A stretch of DNA of 64,000 nt from Falsiroseomonas sp050563545 (GTDB lineage Bacteria; Pseudomonadota; Alphaproteobacteria; Acetobacterales; Acetobacteraceae). Shown in pieces: positions 1-7,351 of the stretch. The position numbers and the translations under genes are program-made. The stretch's first letter is position 1. Each line of letters begins with the position of its first letter. The stretch lies in assembly GCF_050563545.1 (NCBI RefSeq), contig NZ_JBNXUM010000009.1, positions 1 through 64,000 of the forward strand. The letters run 5' to 3'. The notes beneath the pieces are model-generated. The model was not told where the DNA came from. It saw only the letters and a list, made by a program, of their open reading frames with translations, and ran no database searches.

Positions 1-222
1 CTCCTGGATGCGGTAGGCCAACCGACTGACTAGGTATGGCCGGTTGAAGGGCGGCGGCTCCTTGCCGAACAGAGCCCGCCACTGGTCCTTCAGTTCGGCT
101 GCCGTCGCGGTCTGCAGCGCGGCGAGGCGCGGCAGGACCTGCGCCGGCGGGATCTTCGGGACAGTGGGCGCCGGCGGCGCGGCGCTCCCCTGCTTTGCCT
201 TCGCGGTCGATCGTCGGGTCAT
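1..222 (-). CDS. DUF2924 family protein, C-terminus beyond window
   Basis: The protein starts at an ATG at 222 and stays open to base 1, so only 74 residues are visible. The stretch LAALQTATAAELKDQWRALF followed by a PPPFNRPYLVSRLAYRIQE-type segment is the signature of DUF2924, a family of unknown biochemical function found in alphaproteobacterial prophages and islands. Its ATG overlaps the stop of the next minus-strand gene (ATGA), so the two are translationally coupled. From knowledge of the family, DUF2924 genes often sit directly upstream of a serine recombinase, so an integrase may lie just left of this window (inference). Confidence 0.75.
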   Translation of the reverse strand, partial: MTRRSTAKAKQGSAAPPAPTVPKIPPAQVLPRLAALQTATAAELKDQWRALFGKEPPPFNRPYLVSRLAYRIQE

Positions 223-425
223 GCGACTCCCTTTCTCCTGGGGTTCGCATGACGGCGCTGCCGGTCGGTGGAGTGTAGGCGAACGTCTCCCGCGCCCCGA
301 GCTATCTCGGCATCCCGCGCATCGTCTTCGGCAGCGCGGCTGCGCAGCCGCAGTAGGCCGCGGGCGAGGAGGTCGCAGACCTCCCGGAGATGGGGCGGGA
401 GGTGCTGATTGACTGGCAGGGCCAT
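219..425 (-). CDS. Small phage-associated protein upstream of DUF2924
   Basis: A 68-residue basic protein with the core LPPHLREVCDLLARGLLRLR followed by an Arg/Asp-rich tail. Its stop codon overlaps the ATG of the DUF2924 gene, giving a two-gene unit. I recall small proteins with this LPxHLRxVCxLLAxGLLRLR core in the same position in other alphaproteobacterial mobile elements. No function is known. The main helix could bind DNA or a partner protein, but nothing in the sequence shows this. Confidence 0.55.
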   Translation of the reverse strand: MALPVNQHLPPHLREVCDLLARGLLRLRSRAAEDDARDAEIARGAGDVRLHSTDRQRRHANPRRKGVA

Positions 426-457
426 GGTGCTCCGACACGCACTGTCCTGCCTCTCCT

Positions 458-1219
458 CTACGACCCGGCGCGGCGCTTGTTCTCAGGCGGCCTCTCGGTC
501 AGCACGTCATGAATGCTGCGCAGCGCTGACGGCCTGCCAATGTCGGGCTTGATCCGGTTCCAGAAGCGGCTGATCCGATTCTTGATGGAGGTGTCGCAGG
601 GGACGTTGTCGGGGCCGATCTGGGCGGCGAACCAGTCACGCACCTTGTCGATCAGCTCCCGCTCGGTTTCCGGCACGCCTTCGTCGTTGACCATGACGAC
701 GACTTCGCACAGCGCGCCCTCCCAATCGTACTTCACCGGAGCTCCTCGACCGCGGCGGCGTTCCGGTGCCGAGGGGCTGCGCACGCGGGCCTCCGGAGGC
801 GGCAGCTTCGCGTGCGCCGCTTCGAAGCGCTCAAGCTCGGCATGCCGCACCACGAGGGCGTCGCGAGCGACATATATCTGCGCGCGCTCATCCTTTTCGC
901 CGAGCGGCTCTAACAGCTGGCCGGCGGCCGACAGAAAGCGGCCCACAGCAGCCTCGCCGCCTTCGAGCACCGCGAACGCTTCGATGCGATGCAGATCAAT
1001 CGTGCCGACGTGCCAGCGCGTGCCGCAAGGAATGTGGAACGGTCGGCCATCCTCCTCATGGTCGATGTCGCTCACCGCGAAGGGCAATCCGCCGACAGCA
1101 ATGGAGACGATGAGCTCACCTTCCAGGGAATAAGCGGTGATGTCCGCCATGCTCAGCGACCAGCGCTCGCACACCTCTGCCAGCGTGTAGTAGGGCTTTC
1201 GCGAGATCAGGCGCGACAT
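458..1219 (-). CDS. Hypothetical protein of prophage lysogeny region
   Basis: A 253-residue protein I do not recognise by family. The N-terminus (PYYTLAEVCERWSLSMADI) looks like a short winged or MerR-like HTH. The middle is a beta-rich segment. The last 90 residues (from KYDWEGALCEVVVMV to ISRFWNRIKPDIGRP) resemble C-terminal segments of phage or plasmid proteins that end in a small basic domain. It lies 4 bp downstream of the XRE gene on the same strand, so it is probably the third gene of the repressor operon. A DNA-binding accessory role is a guess from position. Confidence 0.6.
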   Translation of the reverse strand: MSRLISRKPYYTLAEVCERWSLSMADITAYSLEGELIVSIAVGGLPFAVSDIDHEEDGRPFHIPCGTRWHVGTIDLHRIEAFAVLEGGEAAVGRFLSAAGQLLEPLGEKDERAQIYVARDALVVRHAELERFEAAHAKLPPPEARVRSPSAPERRRGRGAPVKYDWEGALCEVVVMVNDEGVPETERELIDKVRDWFAAQIGPDNVPCDTSIKNRISRFWNRIKPDIGRPSALRSIHDVLTERPPENKRRAGS

Positions 1220-1223
1220 GCCG

Positions 1224-1505
1224 TCACCGTCCTCCGATCGAGCGCAGCCGCCGGTAGGCGCGCACCACCGTCTCCATGTTATCTCGCATATCGGGGGGTA
1301 GCCGGCGGGCCTTCACGAACAGGTCGTCCATCTGCAGCCCAAGGATTGCCGCAGCCCGCTCGATAAGCTCGTCCCTGGGCGGGCTCTCCAGCTCGCGCTC
1401 GATGCGTGAGAGGTAGGGCGCGGAGATGCCGAGCCGCTCGGACATGTCCACCAGCCCGATGCCAAGCGCGATGCGCCGCTCCCGGATGATGGGGCCGAAG
1501 CTCAT
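1224..1505 (-). CDS. XRE-family HTH repressor
   Basis: A 93-residue protein whose first 60 residues form a Cro/C1-type helix-turn-helix: IRERRIALGIGLVDMSERLG, then ISAPYLSRIERE as the recognition helix, then an ALxxLGL-like end. Its start overlaps the stop of the upstream ImmA/IrrE-like metalloprotease gene (ATGA). This pairing is the repressor/anti-repressor-protease module known from ICEBs1 and many prophages, where the protease cleaves the repressor to induce the element. It is read away from the replication genes, and a LexA box lies in the divergent intergenic region. Confidence 0.85.
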   Translation of the reverse strand: MSFGPIIRERRIALGIGLVDMSERLGISAPYLSRIERELESPPRDELIERAAAILGLQMDDLFVKARRLPPDMRDNMETVVRAYRRLRSIGGR

Positions 1506-2233
1506 GACGCGTCTCCTGCGATGAGTCGGTAACGCCGCAGCCGCACCGCGATGAAGCGATCCGACACGCCGAAATCGCCGGCCAGCGCAGCTGTCAGTCC
1601 GGCGAGCGCGTCGGGCGGTGTGCTCGCAGGAAGGACCCGGCAGCCCGGGCGCCCGCGATGCGGCGCGTGCATCATACGCAGACCCTCGCTGCGTGCCCGC
1701 GCCACAAGCCGCAGGTGCAGTGGCTGGGGCGGCACCAGCAGCGCGCCCATGAACTCGTTGGCGCGTCGCTCCGCGCGGGCGGTGGCGCCATCGAGGCAGC
1801 CGGGCCCGCGCGTTTCCGAGCGATAGCGCCGCGTCGGCTCCGCGACCGACGCCGGCGCATCGAACACGATGTGGCCGATCTCATGTGCCACCGTGCTGAG
1901 CTCAAGATCCGGCCGGTTCCTGATCATTTGGCCGTTCACCGACACCAGCGCGAGCCCAGGCGCGGAGGGATCCGTCTCGAAGACGCCGAGCACTTCCCGA
2001 CCCGCAGCGTGATGGACACGCTGCGAGAAGTCCCAGGTAGAGGCGATCTCGCGGCCGTTCACCTGAAGCCGTTTGGCGGCCGCGACCAGCGCGCGGCTGC
2101 TGAGCGCCCAGGGCGAGCCATCCCGGGCAACGGCATCGCGCAATTGCGCGGCCACGGCCCAGAGGGTTTCGGCCTGGAGCGGGCGCGGCGCGCCGGTCTT
2201 GGCGTCATGCGGGTAGGACAGGGCGACGGTCAT
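1502..2233 (-). CDS. ImmA/IrrE-family metallo-endopeptidase
   Basis: A 243-residue protein with the zinc-peptidase motif HEIGH at residues 117-121 and the glutamate ligand of RRANEFMGALLVP at about residue 160, both typical of the ImmA/IrrE (DUF955) family. Known members cleave XRE repressors or act in DNA-damage responses. It is co-transcribed with the XRE gene, with a 4-base overlap. It is the first gene leftward from the control region, and a GTTC-N7-GTTC LexA box ends 44 bp upstream of its ATG, which suggests SOS-controlled synthesis of the inducing protease (inference). Confidence 0.88.
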   Translation of the reverse strand: MTVALSYPHDAKTGAPRPLQAETLWAVAAQLRDAVARDGSPWALSSRALVAAAKRLQVNGREIASTWDFSQRVHHAAGREVLGVFETDPSAPGLALVSVNGQMIRNRPDLELSTVAHEIGHIVFDAPASVAEPTRRYRSETRGPGCLDGATARAERRANEFMGALLVPPQPLHLRLVARARSEGLRMMHAPHRGRPGCRVLPASTPPDALAGLTAALAGDFGVSDRFIAVRLRRYRLIAGDAS

Positions 2234-2276
2234 GGATGATGGCCTCCCGTGTTTGCGTGCCTGCGCAAGGCGGTAT

Positions 2277-2291
2277 GTTCTGTTTACGTTC
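2277..2291. promoter_or_regulatory. LexA (SOS) box, GTTC-N7-GTTC
   Basis: The sequence reads GTTCTGTTTACGTTC, an exact GTTC-N7-GTTC direct repeat, the LexA operator form described for alphaproteobacteria. It lies in the 291-bp gap between the minus-strand ImmA/XRE operon and the plus-strand early operon, 44 bp from the ImmA start. LexA bound here could keep the protease, or both directions, silent until DNA damage. No clear -10/-35 pair could be assigned. Confidence 0.6.
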
Positions 2292-2524
2292 TATCCCCAC
2301 TGTGAGTCCAGCGCGCGGACAACAATCCGGTCATTAAATTGACGAACCGATTTAGCGGGCAGGGCTACGCCGGCCGGAAGCCCTGGACAAAGCGGTGCTT
2401 CGCGTCGGTCAGCAATTCCGCCGATCTCCTGTCCAGGAATTATTGCCTTTGCTGTTCAACTGGCCGAACCCGGCCGTGGTCCATTCCTGGCGTCGCAACA
2501 CCCCGCCCGACGCCGGAGACCAAA

Positions 2525-3112
2525 ATGGCCACGCAAGGCCCCCGACCCTCGCCTCAACCCGCCAGCTGGGACCCTGACCGCCTCGCCGCCAGCCTCGCCA
2601 TCGCCGGCCGCTACGCGCACCGCGGCGGGCGCCGGCTGAGCCTATCGCGTTGCGACCGGGAGGATCTGCGTCAGGACATCCTGCTCGCCATGCTGGAGCG
2701 CGACGCGCGCTTCGATGCCGCGCGCGGGCGGTGGGCCGCCTTCGCGACAATCCTGGCGCAGCATGCGGTCGCGGATCGCGTACGGGCTCGCCGGCGTGGT
2801 CCCCGGCCGGTCTTTGTCGACCTTGATCTGGACGCCTTCCCCGCCGGCGCCTCCGCGACCCAGTGCGACGAGGTCGATCCGGACATTGCGCTCGACCTCG
2901 CGCGCGTCGGTGACGAGATCCCCGCGCCCTGCCGCCTGCTGCTCGATCTGATCCGGCGCACCACCGACATCGCGGATGCGCAGCGAGAGGCGTCGGGATC
3001 CTGCGCCGCCTTCTACCGAGCCATGGCCGAGCTGCGCTGCTGGCTGCACGCTGCCGGGCTGCGGCCAACCCGCGCGACGCCGATGCGTGCGCCGAGCAGC
3101 GCGAACCCCTGA
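2525..3112 (+). CDS. Sigma-70-like protein of phage early operon
   Basis: A 195-residue protein. I start it at the ATG of MATQGPRP; an earlier in-frame ATG at 2339 would add a segment with no family character. Residues about 40-90 (CDREDLRQDILLAMLERDAR, then RGRWAAFATILAQHAVADR and VRARRRGP) match sigma region 2 of ECF-like factors, with the tryptophan and the aromatic/alanine helix in place. A short C-terminal helical segment could be a reduced region 4. It is the first gene of the early operon and may direct RNA polymerase to phage promoters, or it may be a degenerate sigma-like regulator. Confidence 0.65.
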   Translation: MATQGPRPSPQPASWDPDRLAASLAIAGRYAHRGGRRLSLSRCDREDLRQDILLAMLERDARFDAARGRWAAFATILAQHAVADRVRARRRGPRPVFVDLDLDAFPAGASATQCDEVDPDIALDLARVGDEIPAPCRLLLDLIRRTTDIADAQREASGSCAAFYRAMAELRCWLHAAGLRPTRATPMRAPSSANP

Positions 3113-3154
3113 GAGAAAATCGCATCCCGCTCCGTAAAGAGGAGATGCCGAACC

Positions 3155-3553
3155 ATGTGCAGAAAGGATCTCGCGCCGATGCGCATACAGCACCCCGCCT
3201 GCCACGCCGTGCTGCCGTTCACCACACGCGCCGACGTCGTCAGCACCGAGAACGAGCTCCAGGATCGCCTGGCCGACGCCACGCCTGGCACGTCCATCGT
3301 CTATCACGTCGGCATGCTGGCGCGCGATCGCGACCGGCTCGCCACCAATCTCGCGCCGGAGCAGCGCGATGCGCTGAACGCCCTGGCGGCCCGCGCCTGG
3401 CGGCTGGCAGCGGCGGGATGGGCGGACCTGCTGCAGCGTCGCGTCGGCGAGGCGTGCTTCGCGTATCTGCTGGTGGTTCGTCGCCGCCCGCTGAGCGCCC
3501 GCAGCGCCCGCGCGTTGGCCGCGCCGTCACTGCTCCTGGCGGAGGCGGCGTGA
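3155..3553 (+). CDS. Hypothetical early phage protein
   Basis: A 132-residue protein preceded by a GAGGAG ribosome-binding site about 12 bases upstream of the ATG. It contains a short N-terminal segment with two cysteines (MCRKD, HPACHAV) and a helical, Ala/Arg-rich C-terminal half (REDACTED-type motifs are absent; LAARAWRLAAAGWADLLQRR is seen). I recognise no family. It overlaps the next gene by one base (TGATG), so it belongs to the replication operon. Confidence 0.6.
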   Translation: MCRKDLAPMRIQHPACHAVLPFTTRADVVSTENELQDRLADATPGTSIVYHVGMLARDRDRLATNLAPEQRDALNALAARAWRLAAAGWADLLQRRVGEACFAYLLVVRRRPLSARSARALAAPSLLLAEAA

Positions 3554-4092
3554 TGCAGACGCAAAGCAACCGCCCGACGCTCGAGAGCGTCCATAACCTT
3601 CCAGTCGGCGACGTCATCGCGCTGCCGGCCGATCAGCTTGCGCTCCTGCAGTCCGACGCCCGCGAGGCCGTTGACAGCGCGAAGCGCATGCAGGACTGGA
3701 TCGAGGCCGCCGTGGCGCTCCGCTACGAGCAGCGCGCGATCGGTGCCCGCGCGGAGGCGCGGAAGGACACTGGCACGGTCCGGTTCCAAGACGGGACCGT
3801 GGAGATCGCCGTCGAGCTCCCGAAGCGGGTGGAATGGGACCAGCGCCGCCTCGCCACGCTTGCTGACCAGATCCGCACCGGTGGCGAGGACCCGAGCGAA
3901 TACCTCGAGGTCAGCTTCAAGGTCTCGGAGCGCGCCTACACCGCCTGGCCGGAGCGAATCCGCAGGGCTTTCGAGCCGGCGCGCACTGTTCGCACAGGCA
4001 GGCCGGTCTACCGCCTGACCATCATGTCCGAGACGGAGCGGCGCGACAGCCCGCACGCCAGCACTCCCTTCCTGTTCGGGGAGATCGGCTGA
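3553..4092 (+). CDS. Hypothetical early phage protein upstream of Sak4-like ATPase
   Basis: A 179-residue protein starting at the ATG that overlaps the upstream stop by one base; the same one-base overlap links it to the following ATPase gene. The first 60 residues include LPADQLALLQSDAREAVDSA, a coiled-coil-like helix of the sort seen in small phage recombination accessory proteins. The C-terminal half has alternating beta-like segments (VEIAVELPKRVEWDQRRLA, YLEVSFKVSERAY). In many phages a protein of this layout precedes the AAA_24/Sak4 gene, but I cannot assign a function from sequence. Confidence 0.6.
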   Translation: MQTQSNRPTLESVHNLPVGDVIALPADQLALLQSDAREAVDSAKRMQDWIEAAVALRYEQRAIGARAEARKDTGTVRFQDGTVEIAVELPKRVEWDQRRLATLADQIRTGGEDPSEYLEVSFKVSERAYTAWPERIRRAFEPARTVRTGRPVYRLTIMSETERRDSPHASTPFLFGEIG

Positions 4093-4934
4093 TGACGCTC
4101 CGCATCATTACTGCCGACGAGCGGCTCTCCCGGGCGGTCAACAAGACCACGATCGCGCTGTTCGGCCAGACCGGCGTCGGCAAGACGACGCAGCTGAAGC
4201 GTTTGTCGCCCAGCGAGACGGTCTGCATCGACCTCGAGGCCGGGATGAAGTCCGTCCAGGACTGGCCTGGCGACAGCATCCCCGTCCGCTGCTTCGAGGA
4301 CCTGGTGGTGCTCGCCTCCCTCGTCGGTGGCCCGAATCCCGCCGCGGCGCCGGAGGCGTTCTTCTCGCAGCAGCACTACACGCACTTCGCCGGCCAGCAT
4401 CCCGAGCTGGTCGCGCTGCTCGGCAGCAAGTCGATCGTGTTCCTGGATAGCATCACCGACCTGACGCGCCAGGCGATGGCTTGGGCCAAGAAGCAGCCCG
4501 AGGCGTTCTCCGAAAAGACCGGCAAGCCCGATGTGCGCGGCGCCTACGGCCTGATGGCGCGCGAGGTGATTGGGCTGCTGAAGCATCTCCAGCACGCGCC
4601 AGGCAAGACCACCATCATGGTCGGCATCCTGGAGAAGCACACCGACGAGTTCGGCAAGGCCACATGGCAGCCGCAGATGGAGGGCGGCAAGGCCGCGCGC
4701 GAACTGCCCGGCATCGTCGACCAGGTCATCTCCATGGCGCTCTTCACGCGGGAGAAGGACGGCACGCTGCGTCACGATCCCGAGCACGGCACCGAGCGAA
4801 TGTTTGTGTGTCGCGCCGGCAATCGCTTCGGGCTGCCCGCGAAAGATCGCTCCGGCCGACTCGACGAAACAGAGCCCGCCGACCTCGCCGCGCTGCTCCG
4901 CAAGATCAACGCCACCGCCGCACCCACCGCCTGA
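4092..4934 (+). CDS. Sak4-like RecA-fold ATPase (AAA_24 type)
   Basis: A 280-residue P-loop ATPase. Walker A is GQTGVGKTT at residues 25-33 and Walker B is SIVFLDSITD at about residue 117. The segment CIDLEAGMKSVQDW and the absence of RecA N-terminal features fit the phage AAA_24/Sak4 group, which are RecA-core proteins that promote single-strand annealing together with a phage SSB. The following gene encodes an SSB-like protein 17 bases downstream, the usual partner arrangement. It probably acts in recombination-dependent phage replication. Confidence 0.75.
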   Translation: MTLRIITADERLSRAVNKTTIALFGQTGVGKTTQLKRLSPSETVCIDLEAGMKSVQDWPGDSIPVRCFEDLVVLASLVGGPNPAAAPEAFFSQQHYTHFAGQHPELVALLGSKSIVFLDSITDLTRQAMAWAKKQPEAFSEKTGKPDVRGAYGLMAREVIGLLKHLQHAPGKTTIMVGILEKHTDEFGKATWQPQMEGGKAARELPGIVDQVISMALFTREKDGTLRHDPEHGTERMFVCRAGNRFGLPAKDRSGRLDETEPADLAALLRKINATAAPTA

Positions 4935-4951
4935 GCCGACAGGAGCCACCG

Positions 4952-5680
4952 ATGTACGACATGAACGACGCCGAGCTGCCGCGCAGCTCCGACGTGATCC
5001 CCGACGGCACCTTCGCCAAGGTCACCATGGTGATCCGCCCCGGCGGGACCGACGGCCAGGGCGAGGTGGACCGTGGCCTGCTGAAGGCGTCGCGCAACGG
5101 CAGCGACGCCAAGATGGTCGACGCTGAGTTCACCGTGGTGACCGGCCCGCACACCAAGCGGAAGTTCTGGCAGAACTTCACCGTGGCGGGCGGGAAGGTT
5201 GACGAGCACGGCGTCTCCATCGCCTGGAAGATCTCCAAGGGGACCTTCCGCGCGATGATCGACAGCGCGCTCGGCCTCGATCCGAACGACATGAGCGAGA
5301 CGGCGAAGGCAAAGCGGGTGCTGCGCGGCCTTGCCGATCTGTCCGGTATCACCTTCGCCGCCAAGATCTGCATCGAGCCGGCTTCGGACGCGGGCTACAG
5401 TGCCAGCAATCGGCTGGAGCGGGTCGTGCTGCCGGGCGAGCCGGAATACCGGCCGATCATGGCCGGGGAGACGGTGCCGCCTGCACCGTCACCGCCGCGG
5501 CCCAAGCGCCAGGTACCCGCGCCCGCCGCCCCCGCCGCCTGGGCCAACACGGGCGCGGCACAGTCGCCTGCCATGGCCGGGCGCAGCTGGGCCCCCCCGG
5601 TGGCGCCCTCTTCGGCCCAGGCCGCGCCCGTGCCGCAAGCGTCCCCCACCGCGGGCGGCCCCGCATGGCTGAACGGCTGA
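4952..5680 (+). CDS. SSB-like partner of Sak4-like ATPase
   Basis: A 242-residue protein with an AGGAG ribosome-binding site directly upstream of the ATG. The first 150 residues form an OB-like beta-rich domain (FTVVTGPHTKRKFWQNFTV, KICIEPASDAGY, RLERVVLPGEPEYRP). The remaining 90 residues are a Pro/Ala-rich disordered tail ending in GGPAWLNG. A folded domain plus a flexible tail is the layout of single-stranded DNA-binding proteins and of DUF669-like phage proteins found beside AAA_24 ATPases. The SSB role is inferred from this layout and position. Confidence 0.55.
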   Translation: MYDMNDAELPRSSDVIPDGTFAKVTMVIRPGGTDGQGEVDRGLLKASRNGSDAKMVDAEFTVVTGPHTKRKFWQNFTVAGGKVDEHGVSIAWKISKGTFRAMIDSALGLDPNDMSETAKAKRVLRGLADLSGITFAAKICIEPASDAGYSASNRLERVVLPGEPEYRPIMAGETVPPAPSPPRPKRQVPAPAAPAAWANTGAAQSPAMAGRSWAPPVAPSSAQAAPVPQASPTAGGPAWLNG

Positions 5681-5687
5681 TGTTGGC

Positions 5688-6146
5688 ATGGCGCGCCGGC
5701 GCTGGAGCAAACCGCGGCCGTCGCCGCCCCGACCCGCGGCAGCGTCGGCGGCGCCACGGTGCACGCCGGACGATCAGGTCCGGCGTCTGGTCTGTGCGCT
5801 CTGCGGCCGCGAGGCGAAGGGCCACGGCTACGTCCACGGCCTGCGCTTCGGCGAGTTCCCGCGTTACCAGTTTTGCAGCATGGCCTGCGCGCAGAGCGGC
5901 AGCGCGCTGGCGCGGCGGAGCGGCGGCGTGATCGACAAGACGCCGATGGAGCAGCAGGCGGTTAAGGAAGCGCGTCGGCCACTCGCCGAGGTGCTCACCG
6001 AGCTGAACCTGCTGGCCCCGTTCCACGGCCGCAGCGCAGGCGAGATCGACCGGATCATCGAGGCCTGCGTCGATGGCTTCCAGGCCTCAATGCAGCGCCA
6101 GGCCGCCGAGCGCGACCCGCTCGACGACCCGATTCCTTTTAGCTGA
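5688..6146 (+). CDS. Phage zinc-finger protein (DUF6511-like)
   Basis: A 152-residue protein with a basic, Pro-rich start and a four-cysteine zinc site: CALCGR at about 36-41 and FCSMAC at about 62-67. The C-terminal half contains TPMEQQAVKEARRPLAEVLTE and a helix reading IDRIIEACVDGFQASMQRQA. The arrangement resembles phage proteins annotated DUF6511, whose function is unknown; that family name is from memory. It sits inside the replication operon, eight bases after the SSB-like gene. Confidence 0.65.
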   Translation: MARRRWSKPRPSPPRPAAASAAPRCTPDDQVRRLVCALCGREAKGHGYVHGLRFGEFPRYQFCSMACAQSGSALARRSGGVIDKTPMEQQAVKEARRPLAEVLTELNLLAPFHGRSAGEIDRIIEACVDGFQASMQRQAAERDPLDDPIPFS

Positions 6147-6158
6147 GGGGAGATCGCC

Positions 6159-6590
6159 ATGAGCACCGGAGAGATCTGGCGCGATGTCCCCAGCGTGCCC
6201 GGCGTGCTTGCCAGCAGCGAAGGACGCGCGATGATCACGCCGTATCGCGGGCCAATGCCGCACGGCGGAGAGCGTCCCTACGGGGGGACACCGACCTTCG
6301 GCGTCTGGAACAAGGCCGACGGGCGCTTCGTGACGACAGTGGATGAGCGGACCTGGAAGGTCGCACGGCTCGTCGCTGAGGCATTTCACGGTCCGTCTCC
6401 CTTCGAGGGTGCCGTGGTCATGCACCTCGACGAGAACGCGGCCAACAACAGAGCAAGCAACCTGCGCTGGGGCACACAGAAGGAGAATCTGAACGCGCCG
6501 GGCTTCGTGGACTACTGCCGAAACCGAACCGGACAGGACAGCCCGACGGCGAAGGCACGAAGGAACCGGAGATCTGCATGCTCGACATGA
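6159..6590 (+). CDS. HNH endonuclease (NUMOD4-type)
   Basis: A 143-residue protein. Residues 1-75 look like a NUMOD4 DNA-contact segment (EIWRDVPSVPGVLASSEGR). The HNH core is VVMHLDENAANNRASNLRWG, with the histidine at residue 89 and the asparagines at about 97 and 101, followed by TQKENLNA. Proteins of this shape are free-standing homing-type nucleases in phage genomes. Its 3' end overlaps the start of the Cas4-like gene by 13 bases, so the element is embedded in the operon and not free between genes. No intron is evident nearby. Confidence 0.8.
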   Translation: MSTGEIWRDVPSVPGVLASSEGRAMITPYRGPMPHGGERPYGGTPTFGVWNKADGRFVTTVDERTWKVARLVAEAFHGPSPFEGAVVMHLDENAANNRASNLRWGTQKENLNAPGFVDYCRNRTGQDSPTAKARRNRRSACST

Positions 6591-7351
6591 ACCACGGCTC
6601 CGGCGCGGTCTACGGCCGAGACAATGCGCCGCCCAGCGACGCGGATGCGGTCACCGCGCGCGTCAATGCGGCAATTGACGCGGCGCTGCTCGCGCGCCAG
6701 CGCCGGCAGGCTCCGCGTGACTATCTCGGTGGCAGTCGCGTTGGCGAACCCTGCGCGCGCAAGCTGGTCTACGAGATCACGCATGCGCCGAAGGAGCGAG
6801 ACTTCGACGCCAGCATCCTGCGGGTGTTCGATGCTGGTCACCAATTCGAGGCTCTGTCCATCCGCTGGTTGCGGCAGGCGGGCTTCGATCTGCGCGATCG
6901 AGGACTGGACGGAGAGCAGTTCGGCTTTGTCGCTGCGCGAGGCCGGCTTCGCGGCCACGCCGATGGCGTGATCGTCGCGGGACCTGACGTCGGCATCCGT
7001 TGGCCCTGCCTCTGGGAGCACAAGGCGCTCGGCCAGAAATCCTGGACCGATCTGGTGAAGCGCGGGCTGCGTCTCTCGAAGCCCATCTACTTCGCGCAAG
7101 TGCAGCTCTACATGGCGTACTTCGGCATCGAGGTCGCGCTGCTTACCGCGCTGAACCGCGACACGCTGGTGCTGCGCCACGAGGCCATCCCATTCGATGC
7201 GGCCGAAGCGCAGCGTCTCTCGGACCACGCCGTCGACATTCTCCGCGCCGCTGACGCTGGCGAAGTGCCGCCGCGCGTAGCGCAGGCGCGCGACTTTTAC
7301 CTCTGCCGTTTCTGTCCCTACGCCGCCCGCTGCTGGGAGACGCGAGCATGA
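6578..7351 (+). CDS. Cas4-like PD-(D/E)XK nuclease
   Basis: A 257-residue protein with the Cas4/RecB-like nuclease core: GHADGVIV supplies the Asp, LWEHKAL supplies the E-x-K, and KPIYFAQVQLYMAYFG is the QxxxY helix. One cysteine near the N-terminus (GEPCARKLVYE) and three near the end (LCRFCPYAARCWE) can hold the Fe-S cluster typical of Cas4. There is no CRISPR array or other cas gene here, so it is a phage DNA-processing exonuclease. It overlaps the downstream helicase gene by four bases, and the pair may work as a RecBCD-like end-processing unit (inference). Confidence 0.75.
   Translation: MLDMNHGSGAVYGRDNAPPSDADAVTARVNAAIDAALLARQRRQAPRDYLGGSRVGEPCARKLVYEITHAPKERDFDASILRVFDAGHQFEALSIRWLRQAGFDLRDRGLDGEQFGFVAARGRLRGHADGVIVAGPDVGIRWPCLWEHKALGQKSWTDLVKRGLRLSKPIYFAQVQLYMAYFGIEVALLTALNRDTLVLRHEAIPFDAAEAQRLSDHAVDILRAADAGEVPPRVAQARDFYLCRFCPYAARCWETRA

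Noticed and set aside
3145..3552. Longer start (ATG 3145) for the gene preceding the Sak4-like ATPase
   Set aside because: That extension overlaps a gene with its own ribosome-binding site in another frame and is Arg/Pro-rich. The ATG at 3553 overlaps the upstream stop, as in neighbouring genes.
6578..7351. Cas4-like nuclease as sign of a CRISPR-Cas system
   Set aside because: No CRISPR array and no other cas gene is present. It sits in a phage replication operon, where Cas4-like exonucleases are common.
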